A DNA stretch of 14,881 bases from an uncultured Clostridia bacterium. Its GTDB lineage: Bacteria; Bacillota; Clostridia; UMGS1883. Every line of letters starts with the position of its first letter. Position 1 is the first letter of the stretch. The DNA lies in contig CANRER010000022.1 of assembly GCA_947629615.1 (NCBI GenBank), positions 1 through 14,881 on the forward strand, written 5' to 3'. Below are positions 1 to 7,566 of the stretch, piece after piece. A program made the position numbers and the translations under genes. The notes under the pieces were generated by a model, which was not told the origin of the DNA, made no database searches, and worked only from the letters and a program-made list of their open reading frames with translations.

Positions 1-1046
1 CCGCCGACACCCTTAAGGCGGCCATGAGCGAGCATATGGCCCTTGGCAACGCAGCGACAGTACTGACAACAGTTCTGCCATGCGCAGACGGATACGGCCG
101 GATTGTCCGCAGCCGCGACGGCAGCGTGGAAAAAATCGTCGAGCATAAGGACGCCGACGAGGAAGAACTGAAAATTAAAGAGATAAACAGCGGAATTTAT
201 TGTTTTCACAGCGCTGATCTTTTAACTGCGCTTTCCCACTTGACTGCAAACAACTCTCAGGGAGAGTATTACCTCACCGACACTCTCGAGCTGATTAAGG
301 GCGCCGGCGGGAAAATCGGGGCGTATGCCGTAAACGACAGCCGTGAGGTTCTCGGCGTGAACGACCGCGTTCAGCTTGCGCGGGCGGACGCCGTTATGCG
401 CAGGCGCATCAATGAGCGCCACATGCTGAACGGCGTGACCATAATCGACCCCGACACTACCTACATAGGCGGCGACGCGGTTATCGGAGCCGAAACCGTA
501 ATCTACCCCGGTGCGGCTTTGGAGGGCAAAACGGTCGTGGGCAGGAACGCGCTCATCGGCCAGTGCTGCCGCCTTGTCAACGCCGTCATCGGCGACGGCG
601 TTGACATCTGGAGTTCAACCATAATCGACAGCAGCGTGGACGAGGGCACCCATGTCGGCCCCTACGCCTACATCAGGCCGCAGACAAGCGTTGGCAAAAA
701 CTGCAAGGTCGGCGATTTTGTCGAGCTTAAAAAGGCCGTCATCGGCGATGGCACCAAGCTCAGCCACCTCACGTATGTCGGTGACGCGACCGTCGGCAAA
801 AACGTCAACTTCGGCTGCGGCACGGTTGTGGTAAACTACGACGGAAAGAACAAGTACAAAACCACAATAGGCGACAACGCCTTTATAGGCTGCAACACCA
901 ATCTGGTATCTCCCGTGACAGTAAACGACGGGGCATATATAGCCGCCGGAAGCACCATTACCGACGAGGTTCCCACCGGCGCGCTGGCAATCGCCAGAGC
1001 GCGGCAGGTGAATAAGGAGGACTGGAGCGACAGGCGCAAAAAATAG
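1..1046 (+). CDS. glmU: GlmU, bifunctional GlcNAc-1-P uridylyltransferase / GlcN-1-P acetyltransferase (5' end missing)
   Basis: GlmU acetylates glucosamine-1-phosphate and then couples it to UTP, giving cytoplasmic UDP-GlcNAc for peptidoglycan. The reading frame is open from base 3 to the TAG at 1044-1046, so the gene enters from upstream; the ATG at base 24 is internal. By comparison with the usual length of about 450 residues, roughly 100 N-terminal residues are missing, including the nucleotide-binding glycine loop. Visible are the end of the pyrophosphorylase domain (GYGRIV, NSGIY, QGEYYLTD, and GVNDR, whose Asn is the usual metal ligand). A left-handed beta-helix of hexapeptide repeats follows from about base 430. 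The acetyltransferase motif SHLTYVGD has its catalytic His codon at 765-767, and NYDGKNKYKT follows. Thirty-four bases separate it from prs, the same order as gcaD-prs in Bacillus. It looks intact apart from the window edge. Confidence 0.97.
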   Translation, partial: ADTLKAAMSEHMALGNAATVLTTVLPCADGYGRIVRSRDGSVEKIVEHKDADEEELKIKEINSGIYCFHSADLLTALSHLTANNSQGEYYLTDTLELIKGAGGKIGAYAVNDSREVLGVNDRVQLARADAVMRRRINERHMLNGVTIIDPDTTYIGGDAVIGAETVIYPGAALEGKTVVGRNALIGQCCRLVNAVIGDGVDIWSSTIIDSSVDEGTHVGPYAYIRPQTSVGKNCKVGDFVELKKAVIGDGTKLSHLTYVGDATVGKNVNFGCGTVVVNYDGKNKYKTTIGDNAFIGCNTNLVSPVTVNDGAYIAAGSTITDEVPTGALAIARARQVNKEDWSDRRKK

Positions 1047-1080
1047 CCTGTCGGCGGCAGCTAACGAGAGGAGATAAAGA

Positions 1081-2037
1081 ATGATTTCACACGGAAAAAA
1101 CATCAAGATTTTCACGGCAAACTCCAACCCAAAGCTGGCGAAGGCCATAGCAGACCAGCTTGAAAAGCCGATATGCAATTCGACGGTGGGCAAATTCTCG
1201 GACGGAGAGGTGTTCGTGAACATCGACGAAACCGTTCGCGGCAGCGACGTTTTCATCGTTCAGTCCACCAACAATCCCGTGAACGACAACCTGATGGAGC
1301 TTCTTATCATGATCGACGCCTTCAAGCGCGCGAGCGCGGGGCGCGTCACCGCCGTGATTCCGTATTTCGGCTATGCCCGTCAGGACAGAAAGGCCAAGGC
1401 CCGCGACCCGATCAGCGCAAAGCTGGTGGCCGACATCATCACCAAGGCCGGGGCCAACCGTGTTCTCACGATGGATCTCCACTGCGCCCAGATACAGGGC
1501 TTCTTCGACATTCCTGTCGATCATCTCCTCGGCGTTCCCATTCTCGCGCCGTATTATGCCGAAAAGTTTAAGGACTCTATGGACGACGTTGTCGTCGTTT
1601 CGCCCGATTTCGGCAGCGTGACGAGGGCCCGCAACGTGGCCCGCAGGCTCGACGTTCCGATAGCCATTATCGACAAGCGCCGCCCCCGCCCCAACGTGAG
1701 CGAGGTAATGAACATAATCGGCGACATAAAGGATAAGCGCGTTATCCTCGTGGACGACATGATAGACACCGCCGGCACGATAACGCACGGCGCGGCGGCC
1801 ATTATGGAGCGCGGCGCCAAGGAGGTTTACGCCTGCTGCACGCACCCGGTTCTCAGCGGCCCGGCCATGGAGCGGCTTGAGCAAAGCCCCATAAAGGAGC
1901 TTGTGGTGCTTGACACCATAGCTATCCCCGAGGACAAAAAGCTCGACAAGATAAAGACCCTCAGCGTCGCGCCCGTTTTCGCCGAGGCCATCAGGCGAAT
2001 ATACGAGGAGGTTTCCATCAGCACGCTGTTCATGTAA
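1081..2037 (+). CDS. prs: Ribose-phosphate pyrophosphokinase (PRPP synthetase)
   Basis: This enzyme transfers pyrophosphate from ATP to ribose-5-phosphate to make PRPP, the precursor of purines, pyrimidines, His, Trp and NAD. The protein has 318 residues, normal for bacterial class I Prs. Visible motifs are FSDGE at 39-43, the flexible catalytic loop YARQDRKAKARDP around 98-110, the ATP/metal-site MDLH with His134, and the PRPP-binding loop with VDDMIDTAGT at 224-233. The start at 1081 follows a GAGAGGAG ribosome binding site with good spacing. It lies 34 bases after glmU and is probably cotranscribed with it. The ctc/rplY gene that often follows prs in Bacillus is absent; pth is next after a 74-base gap that holds an inverted repeat. 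Confidence 0.98.
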   Translation: MISHGKNIKIFTANSNPKLAKAIADQLEKPICNSTVGKFSDGEVFVNIDETVRGSDVFIVQSTNNPVNDNLMELLIMIDAFKRASAGRVTAVIPYFGYARQDRKAKARDPISAKLVADIITKAGANRVLTMDLHCAQIQGFFDIPVDHLLGVPILAPYYAEKFKDSMDDVVVVSPDFGSVTRARNVARRLDVPIAIIDKRRPRPNVSEVMNIIGDIKDKRVILVDDMIDTAGTITHGAAAIMERGAKEVYACCTHPVLSGPAMERLEQSPIKELVVLDTIAIPEDKKLDKIKTLSVAPVFAEAIRRIYEEVSISTLFM

Positions 2038-2049
2038 AAACTGTTTTGA

Positions 2050-2078
2050 TTTTAGGCGGATCGAGCATCCGCCTAAAA
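2050..2078. repeat. Perfect 12-bp inverted repeat between prs and pth
   Basis: The arms TTTTAGGCGGAT (2050-2061) and ATCCGCCTAAAA (2067-2078) are exactly complementary around the 5-base loop CGAGC. No U-run follows on either strand (the next bases on + are CTTGTATAAT), so it does not have the form of an intrinsic terminator. It could be an RNA stability or processing hairpin in a glmU-prs-pth transcript, or a weak attenuator. TATAAT at 2083-2088 directly after it has no matching -35 at the right spacing, so I do not call a promoter. Confidence 0.7.
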
Positions 2079-2111
2079 CTTGTATAATAAATTCCCGCAC
2101 GGAGGGCTTAT

Positions 2112-2669
2112 ATGTATCTTATCGTCGGTTTGGGCAATCCCGGCAGGGAGTACGAGCAGACGCGCCACAATGTGGGCTTTGTGGCGGCGGATTATCTTGC
2201 CCAATGCTATAATATTCAGCTCACGCGCCTTAAGTTCAAGGGAGCGGTGGGCGAAGGACGCATCGCCGGCGAGCGGTGCGTTATTCTGAAGCCCCACACC
2301 TATATGAATTTGAGCGGCGAAAGCGTGCGCGACTGCGCGGCCTTCTATAAGCTTGCGCCGGAGAATATAATCGTAATGTACGACGACGTTGCGCTGAACG
2401 TCGGCGCGGTGCGCATCCGCCCGAGCGGGAGCGACGGCGGCCATAACGGCATGAAGAGCATAATTTATCAGCTTAATTCCGACCAATTCCCCCGCGTGCG
2501 CTTCGGCGTCGGCGCGGCGGAGCATAATATGGTAGACCACGTTCTCGGCAAATTTTCGCACGAGGACGGCGTTGCCGTGACGGCGGCGATAAAGCGTATC
2601 GAGGACATCATTCCCGAAATTATTCAAAACGGGGTGCAGTCCGCGATGAATAAATTCAATAAGAGGTGA
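2112..2669 (+). CDS. pth: Peptidyl-tRNA hydrolase
   Basis: Pth cleaves the ester bond of peptidyl-tRNAs that drop off ribosomes, recycling tRNA in the cytoplasm. The 185-residue protein has the full family pattern. It begins with LIVGLGNPG at 3-11, has the catalytic His19 in TRHNVGF, and has Asn66 in HTYMNLSG. Asp91 in the YDD motif, and His111 and Asn112 in SDGGHNG, complete the active site. The start at 2112 has GGAGGG five bases upstream and gives the standard N-terminus. It corresponds in position to spoVC of Bacillus subtilis. The stop codon lies 5 bases before the start of the next gene, whose ribosome binding site overlaps the end of pth, so the two are probably translationally coupled. 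Confidence 0.97.
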   Translation: MYLIVGLGNPGREYEQTRHNVGFVAADYLAQCYNIQLTRLKFKGAVGEGRIAGERCVILKPHTYMNLSGESVRDCAAFYKLAPENIIVMYDDVALNVGAVRIRPSGSDGGHNGMKSIIYQLNSDQFPRVRFGVGAAEHNMVDHVLGKFSHEDGVAVTAAIKRIEDIIPEIIQNGVQSAMNKFNKR

Positions 2670-2674
2670 GGAAA

Positions 2675-2932
2675 ATGGAAAAGATAGAATTTAAGTTCGA
2701 CACTCAGCTCCTTATCGAGGGCGAGGGCCTCGACGAGGACAAAATAAACGAGTATATCAAAACCAACATCGAGGGCGACAGCCTGCTGGCCGTCGGCGAC
2801 GATGAGCTTATCAAAATTCACTACCACACCAACACCCCGTGGCGGGTGCTCGAATACTGCGCCACGCTGGGAGAGATTTACGACGTTGTCGTTGAAAATA
2901 TGCAGCGTCAGGCGGAGGGCCTTCAGGGCTGA
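2675..2932 (+). CDS. Small protein resembling the middle domain of fatty-acid kinase FakA (DAK/YloV family), free-standing
   Basis: The 85-residue product is soluble, acidic, and has no signal peptide or membrane segment. Its sequence follows the middle domain of FakA/YloV-type proteins. There is an LLIEGEGLDEDKI segment at 12-24, then GDSLLAVGDDELIKIHYHTN at 34-53, and a LGEIYDVVVENMQ segment at 65-77. In full-length FakA this domain sits between the ATP-binding DhaL-like domain and the DegV-like C-terminal domain; both are absent here. The His-x-His pair (His49, His51) is kept. Where FakA usually has Cys in a YCTEF-like motif, this protein has Asp9 (FDTQ). I chose ATG 2675 because AGAGGTGAGG sits just upstream; GTG at 2666 is in frame but would use up that site. 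It occupies the position of fin in Bacillus but shows no resemblance to the Cys-rich Fin protein. The role is unknown. Confidence 0.8.
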   Translation: MEKIEFKFDTQLLIEGEGLDEDKINEYIKTNIEGDSLLAVGDDELIKIHYHTNTPWRVLEYCATLGEIYDVVVENMQRQAEGLQG

Positions 2933-2971
2933 ACCGCGCGGCGTTTTTAAGGGTTTAATTCAGGGTAATCT

Positions 2972-5900
2972 ATGAACATCAAAAATATTTTGTCCGCCTC
3001 GGCGGAATACCGCAAAATCGAGGCGGCAGCCCATAAGGGCCGCCCCGTTGCCGTCTGCGGCAGCGCCGACGCGCAGAAGGCCCACCTCATCGCCTCGCTC
3101 GTGGGCGAGGGCAGGGCCCTTGTTGTGACGGCAAACGAGCAGACAGCCAAGCGGCTTACGGACGACCTCGGCTTTTTCATGCCCGGCGGGGCGGTGTACG
3201 TTCCGCCAAAACCGTTTTTGCTCCATAAGGTCGAAGCCGCCGACCACGGCCTCGAAAACGAGCGCGCCTCGGCGATAAAGGCCGTTGACGGCGGCCTGAC
3301 GGGGATTCTCTCCGTGCAGAGCCTGCTCCAGTTCGTGCCGGAGGCGAAGGACTACCGTTCGCTCATAACCGTGCTTCGCGTCGGGGATACCATTGACGTG
3401 GAGAGCTTCACACGCCTGCTTGCTTCCACGGGCTATTCGCGTATCGACACCGTGGCCGGCAAGGGGCAGTTTGCCGTGCGCGGCGGAATTATCGACGTGT
3501 TTTCGCCTAACATGACGCTCCCCGTAAGAATGGAGCTTTTCGGCGACGAAATTGACCTTTTGCGCACCTTCGACGTTATGACGCAGCTTTCCGTAGACCA
3601 CGCCGAATTTGCCGAAATCGCGCCGGTTTCGGCCCCCTCCGAGAGCGGCAGCCTGCTGGGTTATCTTTCCGAAAACGACCTTGTTTTCGTTGACGAGCCG
3701 CAGCGCGTGAGCGAGGCCGCGAAGGTCGCCGAGTTCGAGCTCGGCGAGGATATAGACGCCCTGCGCCTCGGCGGCGAGGAGCTGCCCGACATAAAGTATA
3801 TGAACGACTACTCCGCTTTGGTGAGGCAGCTCAACAAACGCTCAACAATCTGCCTTTCGGCCCTCAGCCGCAAAACGGCGGAGATACGCTCCGACGCGGT
3901 TTACGACCTCACCTGCCACAGCCTCGGCAACTACGGCGGGAACGTCGAATTTATGATGGACGACGTAGAGCGGTGGCACAGGGAGCGGGGGAGGGTGATA
4001 ATCCTCGGCGGCAGCACGGGCAGAGCGCAAAGGCTGACGCAGGCTCTCACGGACAGGGGGCTTCCCGTCGCGATGGCCGAGCCCTCGGCGGAGCTGCCCG
4101 AGGGAGTGATTGCCGTCATGCGCGGCAGTATAACCAAGGGCTTTGAATATCCGCTCATAAACACCGTTGTCATCAGCGACAGGGAAATTTTCGCCGAAGA
4201 AAAGAAACGCCGCTCGTATCGGCGCGGCGAAAACGAGCAGCGGATAAAAAATATAGATAAGCTCGAGGTGGGCGACTATGTTGTGCATAAGATTCACGGC
4301 ATTGGACGCTATCAGGGCATAGTCCGCATGACGGTGAACAAGGTCGTGCGCGACTACATCAAGCTCGAGTACCGCGGCGAGGACAATCTTTTTATCCCCG
4401 TCGGCCAGCTTGATAATATCAGTAAATACGTGGGCGGCGAGGACAGAGCCGTCCGCTTAAACCGTCTCGGCAGCAGCGAGTGGGCCGCCGCCAAGCGCAA
4501 GGTGAAGCAGTCCGTCCGCGATTTGGCCGACGGCCTTGTGAAGCTTTACGCCGAAAGGGAGAAAACTCCCGGCTACGCTTTTTCGCCCGACACCACGTGG
4601 CAGCATCAGTTCGAGTCGGAATTTATATACGAGGAAACCGAGGATCAGCTGCGCAGCTCCGACGAGGTAAAGCGCGATATGGAGAGCAGCCGCCCGATGG
4701 ATCGCCTGCTCTGCGGCGACGTGGGCTTCGGCAAGACCGAGGTCGCCATGCGCGGGGCCTTCAAGGCCGTTATGGACAGCAAGCAGGTGGCCTACCTTGT
4801 GCCGACGACTATCCTCGCCAGCCAGCACTACAACAACTTTGTCCAGCGCATGAGCGGCTACCCGATAACCGTGCGTATGCTCAGCCGCTTCTGCAAGCCG
4901 AAGGAAGCGAAGGAAACGCTGCGTATGCTCGAAACCGGCGAGTGCGATATAGTCGTCGGCACGCATAAGCTGCTCCAAAAAAACGTAAAATTCAAGGATT
5001 TGGGCCTGCTCATCGTGGACGAGGAGCAGCGCTTCGGCGTGGCTCACAAGGAAAAAATAAAGGAGCTTAAAAAGAACGTCGACGTGCTGACGCTTAGCGC
5101 GACGCCGATACCCAGAACCCTCCACATGGCGATGGTGGGCATAAGGGATATGTCGGTGCTGTCAATGCCTCCGGGCGACCGCTACCCCGTCCAGACCTAC
5201 GTTATGGAGTTTAATCAGGCCGTGGTTAAAAACGCGATAGACCGCGAGCTTGCGCGCGGCGGGCAGGTTTATTACCTTTGCAACCGCATAGCCGCGCTCG
5301 ACGCGATTTCACGCCGAGTGGCTGAAATGGCGCCCGAGGCCCGCGTCGCCGTGGCTCACGGCCGCATGAACGAGGCCGAGCTTGAGGAAACGATGATGCG
5401 CGTGATGGACGGCGAGATAGACGTGCTGATATGCACAACGATTATCGAAACCGGGCTCGATATACCGAACGTGAACACCATAATAATCGAAAACGCCGAC
5501 TGCATGGGCCTCAGCCAGCTTTATCAGCTTCGCGGGCGCGTCGGCAGAACAAACCGCCTCGCTTACGCCTATCTGACCTACCGCCGCGACAAAAGCCTCG
5601 ACGAGGTAGCCGAAAAGCGTCTGCGCGCGATACGCGAGTTCACCGAGTTTGGCAGCGGCTTCAAAATCGCCATGCGCGACCTTGAAATACGCGGCGCGGG
5701 CAACGTGCTCGGCCCCGAACAGCACGGCTTTATGGCCGCCGTGGGCTACGATATGTACTGCACCCTTCTCGAGGAGGCCGTGAACGAGGCCCTCGGCCGA
5801 CCCGTGGCCGCGAAAAAGGAGGAAACCGTCGTCGATATCGAGGTCAGCGCGTATATCCCGGAGGAATATATCCCCACGTCGGAGCTGAGAATAGAAGCCT

Positions 5901-6271
5901 ACAAGCGCATTGCCGCCATCGGCGGCAAGTACGACCGCGACCGCGCCGAGGAGGAGTTCGAGGACCGCTACGGCAATATCCCGCCGCCGGTCAGCCGTTT
6001 GATGGACGTGGCCGAGCTTCGCGCCAAAGCCGAGGAGGCGGGCGTCGTCGAAATAAGCCACAGCGAAAGCGGGCTTGTTTTCAGGCTCTCCGCTCAAAGC
6101 CCGCCGCCGATCGAGCGCATAATGGCTCTTGCCGCGGAAAACAAGGGGAAAATATTATACGGCGCGGGCGAAAAGCCCTATATTCTGCTGCGCGGCAAGC
6201 CCGCAAGCGAGGAGGATATAATAAAAAATATTAACAATGTGTTAAATAGCTTGCAAAAAACGGATAAATAG
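2972..6271 (+). CDS. mfd: Mfd, transcription-repair coupling factor
   Basis: Mfd is a DNA translocase that removes RNA polymerase stalled at lesions and recruits UvrA. The 1099 residues are slightly short of the roughly 1150-1180 usual in Firmicutes but all modules are present. A UvrB-like N-terminal region spans about 1-350 (FAVRGGIIDVFSP, MELFGDEID), with the expected degenerate P-loop. The CarD-like RNA polymerase-interaction domain starts near 429 (VGDYVVHKIHGIGRYQG). The superfamily 2 motor has Walker A GDVGFGKT at 582-589, DEEQ at 683-686, SATPIPRTLHM, and C-terminal-lobe motifs TTIIETGLDIPN and QLRGRVGR. The translocation-type motif RDLEIRGAGNVLG and the C-terminal D7 domain follow. 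The ribosome binding site is weak (CAGGG at 2961-2965). Position after pth matches the Firmicutes order. Confidence 0.98.
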   Translation: MNIKNILSASAEYRKIEAAAHKGRPVAVCGSADAQKAHLIASLVGEGRALVVTANEQTAKRLTDDLGFFMPGGAVYVPPKPFLLHKVEAADHGLENERASAIKAVDGGLTGILSVQSLLQFVPEAKDYRSLITVLRVGDTIDVESFTRLLASTGYSRIDTVAGKGQFAVRGGIIDVFSPNMTLPVRMELFGDEIDLLRTFDVMTQLSVDHAEFAEIAPVSAPSESGSLLGYLSENDLVFVDEPQRVSEAAKVAEFELGEDIDALRLGGEELPDIKYMNDYSALVRQLNKRSTICLSALSRKTAEIRSDAVYDLTCHSLGNYGGNVEFMMDDVERWHRERGRVIILGGSTGRAQRLTQALTDRGLPVAMAEPSAELPEGVIAVMRGSITKGFEYPLINTVVISDREIFAEEKKRRSYRRGENEQRIKNIDKLEVGDYVVHKIHGIGRYQGIVRMTVNKVVRDYIKLEYRGEDNLFIPVGQLDNISKYVGGEDRAVRLNRLGSSEWAAAKRKVKQSVRDLADGLVKLYAEREKTPGYAFSPDTTWQHQFESEFIYEETEDQLRSSDEVKRDMESSRPMDRLLCGDVGFGKTEVAMRGAFKAVMDSKQVAYLVPTTILASQHYNNFVQRMSGYPITVRMLSRFCKPKEAKETLRMLETGECDIVVGTHKLLQKNVKFKDLGLLIVDEEQRFGVAHKEKIKELKKNVDVLTLSATPIPRTLHMAMVGIRDMSVLSMPPGDRYPVQTYVMEFNQAVVKNAIDRELARGGQVYYLCNRIAALDAISRRVAEMAPEARVAVAHGRMNEAELEETMMRVMDGEIDVLICTTIIETGLDIPNVNTIIIENADCMGLSQLYQLRGRVGRTNRLAYAYLTYRRDKSLDEVAEKRLRAIREFTEFGSGFKIAMRDLEIRGAGNVLGPEQHGFMAAVGYDMYCTLLEEAVNEALGRPVAAKKEETVVDIEVSAYIPEEYIPTSELRIEAYKRIAAIGGKYDRDRAEEEFEDRYGNIPPPVSRLMDVAELRAKAEEAGVVEISHSESGLVFRLSAQSPPPIERIMALAAENKGKILYGAGEKPYILLRGKPASEEDIIKNINNVLNSLQKTDK

Positions 6272-6279
6272 TGTATAAT
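6251..6279 (+). promoter_or_regulatory. Sigma-A-type promoter for the foldase lipoprotein gene, overlapping the end of mfd
   Basis: TTGCAA at 6251-6256 and a perfect TATAAT at 6274-6279 are separated by 17 bases. The -35 lies inside the last mfd codons and the -10 just after the mfd stop. A start site near 6286 would leave a leader of about 29 bases containing AAGGAGG at 6301-6307. This would let the foldase be expressed independently of the upstream block. Confidence 0.75.
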
Positions 6280-6314
6280 TAACTTTGTGTTAATAAAATT
6301 AAGGAGGAAAACCA

Positions 6315-7517
6315 ATGAACAGAAAATTTATGTCCGCGGCGGCACTTGTCGTTTCGGGCGTCATGGCGTTGAGCGGCTGCTCCAAAGCGGGCGGCGGCAC
6401 GTCCGAAAGCTACGACGGCAAGGAAAACGATTACGATAATACCGCAGTCGCCACCGTCGATGGCGTTGACGTTAAGCTCTCCGACTTCAACTTCGCCTAC
6501 TACACCACGGCCGGCTATTATTCCGCCTATACCGGCGGCGGCGAGGGCTGGGAGGATCAGGAGATGGGCGGCCAAAAGCTTGGCGACTATGTGCGCGACA
6601 GCTCTCTCGACGAGATGAAGCAGCTCGTTATGGCCGAGATAAAGGCCCCCGAGTACGGCGTTAAGGTCGATAACGACAGCATTAAAACCGCCGAGGATCA
6701 GAAAAAGGACGTTATAGAAAACAATTTCGGCGGCGAGGACGGCTATAACGAATATCTTGACAGCTATTTCACAAGCGACGCCGCCGTTACGCGCTACCTT
6801 ATCCGCGCGAACCTCATCAACGACCTTCTCGCGAAGATGAGCGAGGAGGGCGGCGAGTGCGAGGTAACTACCGACGAGCTTGAATATAACGACGACAAAT
6901 ATCTTAAGGTTAAGCACGTTCTGATTAAAACGGGTACGGATAACGACGGCAACCAGATTGACGAGGCCGAGGCCTTAAGCAAGGCCAACGAGGTCATCGA
7001 AAAGCTCAACGCCGGCGAAGATATGGACGTTCTCATCGAGCAATACGGCGAGGATCCCGGCATGGAAAGTCAGGACTACTACGTGTTCACCGAGGGCGAA
7101 ATGGTCGATGAGTTCTATCAGGCCTCCAAGGATATGGAGATAGGCTCGTGGAGCCAAGAGCCCGTCAAGTCCAGCTACGGCTATCACATCATTCAACGTT
7201 ACGCGCTCGACCCCGAAAACGACGACAAGGTGAACGAGCTTAAAACGCAGAAGGCGCAAGAGAAGTTCATGACAATTCTCGAGGGCTGGGTAGACGAGGC
7301 CGACATCACCGTTGACGACAAGGCCATAACCTCCGCGCTCGACGCACAGCGCGAGCAAGCCGCCGCCAAGGCCGCCGAAAACGAGAGCGGCAGCGGCGAC
7401 GAGGACCTTTCCTCCGTTATACAACAGCAGACCGAAGCGACCGACGAGGCCGCCGATGACGCGGCTGACGTTGAACCCACTCCCGCGGACGAGCCGGAAA
7501 CGGCTGACGCGGAATAA
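6315..7517 (+). CDS. Secreted parvulin-type peptidyl-prolyl isomerase lipoprotein (PrsA/SurA-like foldase)
   Basis: This is a predicted membrane-anchored extracytoplasmic chaperone that helps secreted proteins fold at proline bonds. A lipoprotein signal peptide covers residues 1-21, with lipobox LSGC at 19-22 and lipidated Cys22. A SurA-N-like helical region with an early ATVDG motif follows. The parvulin (rotamase) domain spans about 196-295, beginning KVKHVLIKT with conserved His201 and ending SYGYHIIQR with His291. Residues from about 336 to 400 form an Ala/Glu/Asp-rich, probably disordered tail, an addition to the usual PrsA plan. The start has AAGGAGG seven bases upstream. Genes of this kind often follow mfd in Clostridia. 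The call as a parvulin lipoprotein is firm; equivalence to Bacillus PrsA is inference. Confidence 0.92.
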   Translation: MNRKFMSAAALVVSGVMALSGCSKAGGGTSESYDGKENDYDNTAVATVDGVDVKLSDFNFAYYTTAGYYSAYTGGGEGWEDQEMGGQKLGDYVRDSSLDEMKQLVMAEIKAPEYGVKVDNDSIKTAEDQKKDVIENNFGGEDGYNEYLDSYFTSDAAVTRYLIRANLINDLLAKMSEEGGECEVTTDELEYNDDKYLKVKHVLIKTGTDNDGNQIDEAEALSKANEVIEKLNAGEDMDVLIEQYGEDPGMESQDYYVFTEGEMVDEFYQASKDMEIGSWSQEPVKSSYGYHIIQRYALDPENDDKVNELKTQKAQEKFMTILEGWVDEADITVDDKAITSALDAQREQAAAKAAENESGSGDEDLSSVIQQQTEATDEAADDAADVEPTPADEPETADAE

Positions 7518-7525
7518 ATCGTGAA

Positions 7526-7566
7526 AGCATAAATAAAAGCGCCGTAGCGGCGCTTTTATTTATGCT
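7526..7566. terminator. Bidirectional intrinsic terminator between the convergent foldase and YitT-like genes
   Basis: Arms 7526-7544 and 7548-7566 are perfectly complementary over 19 bp with a 3-base loop (TAG). The core is GC-rich (GCGCCG/CGGCGC). It is flanked by AAATAAAA on the left arm and TTTTATTT on the right, so transcripts from either strand make a GC stem followed by a U-rich tract. It starts 9 bases after the foldase stop. It also contains the stop codon of the - strand YitT-like gene (7560-7562). Confidence 0.93.

Noticed and set aside
2083..2088. TATAAT before pth as a promoter
   Set aside because: No -35-like hexamer lies 16-18 bases upstream and the TG is not in the extended -10 position; the upstream bases form the inverted repeat.
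1087..2100. Open frame of 337 codons on the - strand opposite prs
   Set aside because: It lies wholly antisense to a clearly conserved enzyme, shows no domain, and has His/Arg/Gly-rich composition typical of the reverse frame of GC-rich codons.
2933..2971. Terminator between the small FakA-like gene and mfd (GCGCGGCGTTTTT)
   Set aside because: A T-run is present but the GC-rich bases before it do not form a stem with a usable loop.
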